From contig FJOG01000009.1 of assembly GCA_900073065.1 (NCBI GenBank), positions 275,044-296,434 of the forward strand: a stretch of DNA of 21,391 nucleotides, written 5' to 3'. Below the pieces are notes generated by a model. The model was not told the DNA's origin and searched no databases. It saw only the letters and a program-made list of their open reading frames with translations. A program made the translations under genes and the position numbers. This document shows, piece after piece, positions 20,651 to 21,391 of the stretch (position 1 is its first letter; every line of letters begins with the position of its first letter). Origin of the DNA: Phialocephala subalpina. Lineage: Eukaryota > Ascomycota > Leotiomycetes > Helotiales > Mollisiaceae.

Positions 20651-21391
20651 AATCCTTGTTTGTATTAGGTATAGTCACCGGCTATAAGTTCCCGTGATTC
20701 GCTTATTTTACACCAAAAGCCATATATAACACTTGAAGTTTTACTTATATTTAGGTGTAAATACAAGTAATTTGAGTTATAGAATCTTTTAATTAGATTA
20801 TTACGCGTATTTTAATCGAATTTTATTAAATTGGCAAGTAGATTCCTTGAAGTTTTGAGGTCGTAAATAAAGAGGTTAAAAAAATAAACTTTTTTTATTT
20901 GTAAACTCGATTAAATTTTGGTTTCCTTGATTTTAATATTTTATTTTTCTATTAAAACTTCAATTGAAAAATAATTCGAAGAAATAAATTAATTGGAATT
21001 ATTCGAAATAAAAATACTATCGCTTTATTCTTTATTCAAATGGGGCTTAGCGTAATTTGTACCTCGTAAACGCGCTTTACTTTTCCTCGTTTTTATATTT
21101 TAATATTTTGCTTCGTAAACTTTATAAAAGCGCTTTTGCGAGGGGTTACTTTTTTTTATTTAATAATATATTTTTTAAATTATTAACTTTTAAATTACGG
21201 TTTTTATAAAAGTTTAAAATTATAAATAAATTAATTAATATTTGTATTTAACGAACGAAAAACTTATTTAAAGAAATATTTTTATTAGTTTGATTTATTA
21301 TTTAAAATATTTGAATTTTTTTAGGGATTTTATTTAAATTAATTATTTCGATAAAAATCAAATATTAAGTTTTTACTTTTATATTTTGTAA
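20651..21391. repeat. AT-rich, gene-free block (right edge)
   Basis: Composition shifts to A/T-rich sequence with no coding potential through to the window end. It is less extreme than the left block: GC-containing islands such as GCGCTTTT and CTCGTAAACGCGC persist at about 21060-21145. As on the left, a large share of surviving C and G bases are in CG dinucleotides. This fits heavy RIP of a former repeat, though nothing of the original element can be recognised. Confidence 0.8.

Noticed and set aside
1..21391. tRNA, rRNA or biosynthetic/defence gene cluster
   Set aside because: No cloverleaf or rRNA-like sequence was noticed, and the gene set does not form a recognisable cluster. This was by eye; a tRNAscan or antiSMASH run would be decisive.

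Overview
The window looks like nuclear DNA of a filamentous ascomycete (Pezizomycotina). Protein genes carry short introns of about 48-82 nt with GT..AG ends and CTAAC/CTGAC-like branch sites. The families present are typical fungal ones: RTA1-like membrane proteins, a CNNM/Mam3-type DUF21+CBS protein, a HAL/NPR-like kinase C-lobe and a giant DUF6606/DUF3638/DUF3645 protein. A roughly 20-kb gene island of balanced composition lies between two extremely AT-rich blocks (1-715 and about 20650-21391). This two-compartment layout is what RIP (repeat-induced point mutation) leaves in many ascomycetes. The class or species cannot be named from the sequence alone.

Left part (1060-3984): two intact paralogous RTA1-like seven-helix membrane proteins are divergently transcribed from a shared region of about 1 kb. 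They share their first intron position. Middle (4548-5569): a fragment of a degenerate protein kinase on the minus strand is broken by an exact 250-bp head-to-tail duplication. At 6910-8229 there is an apparently intact five-exon CNNM/Mam3-like gene. Between 8230 and 9213 lie an unrecognised exon-like relic and a 17-bp minisatellite.

Right part (9214-19994, minus strand): one giant DUF6606...DUF3638...DUF3645 gene of about 10.8 kb fills half the window. It reads in register with the family almost end to end but is dead. It has seven in-frame nonsense codons (all TAG or TAA), one frameshift near 13125, and a 5'-truncated Ty1/copia retrotransposon remnant (about 14118-15135) in the middle. The nonsense codons in the gene, and two more in the copia remnant, are all of the kind made by C-to-T change at CpA (CAA/CAG to TAA/TAG, TGG to TAG). 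That points to mild RIP or RIP-like mutation leaking from the AT-rich surroundings or from the inserted element.

No new defence or biosynthetic system is evident. The most notable content is this record of decay at an AT-rich boundary: a huge gene still fully legible while riddled with one mutational class, a fresh tandem duplication in a kinase relic, and an abrupt strand-composition flip inside an intact RTA1 gene. The intact genes (two RTA1-like, one CNNM-like) all encode membrane proteins linked in other fungi to lipid export or stress resistance and to metal homeostasis. Their adjacency does not show that they act together.
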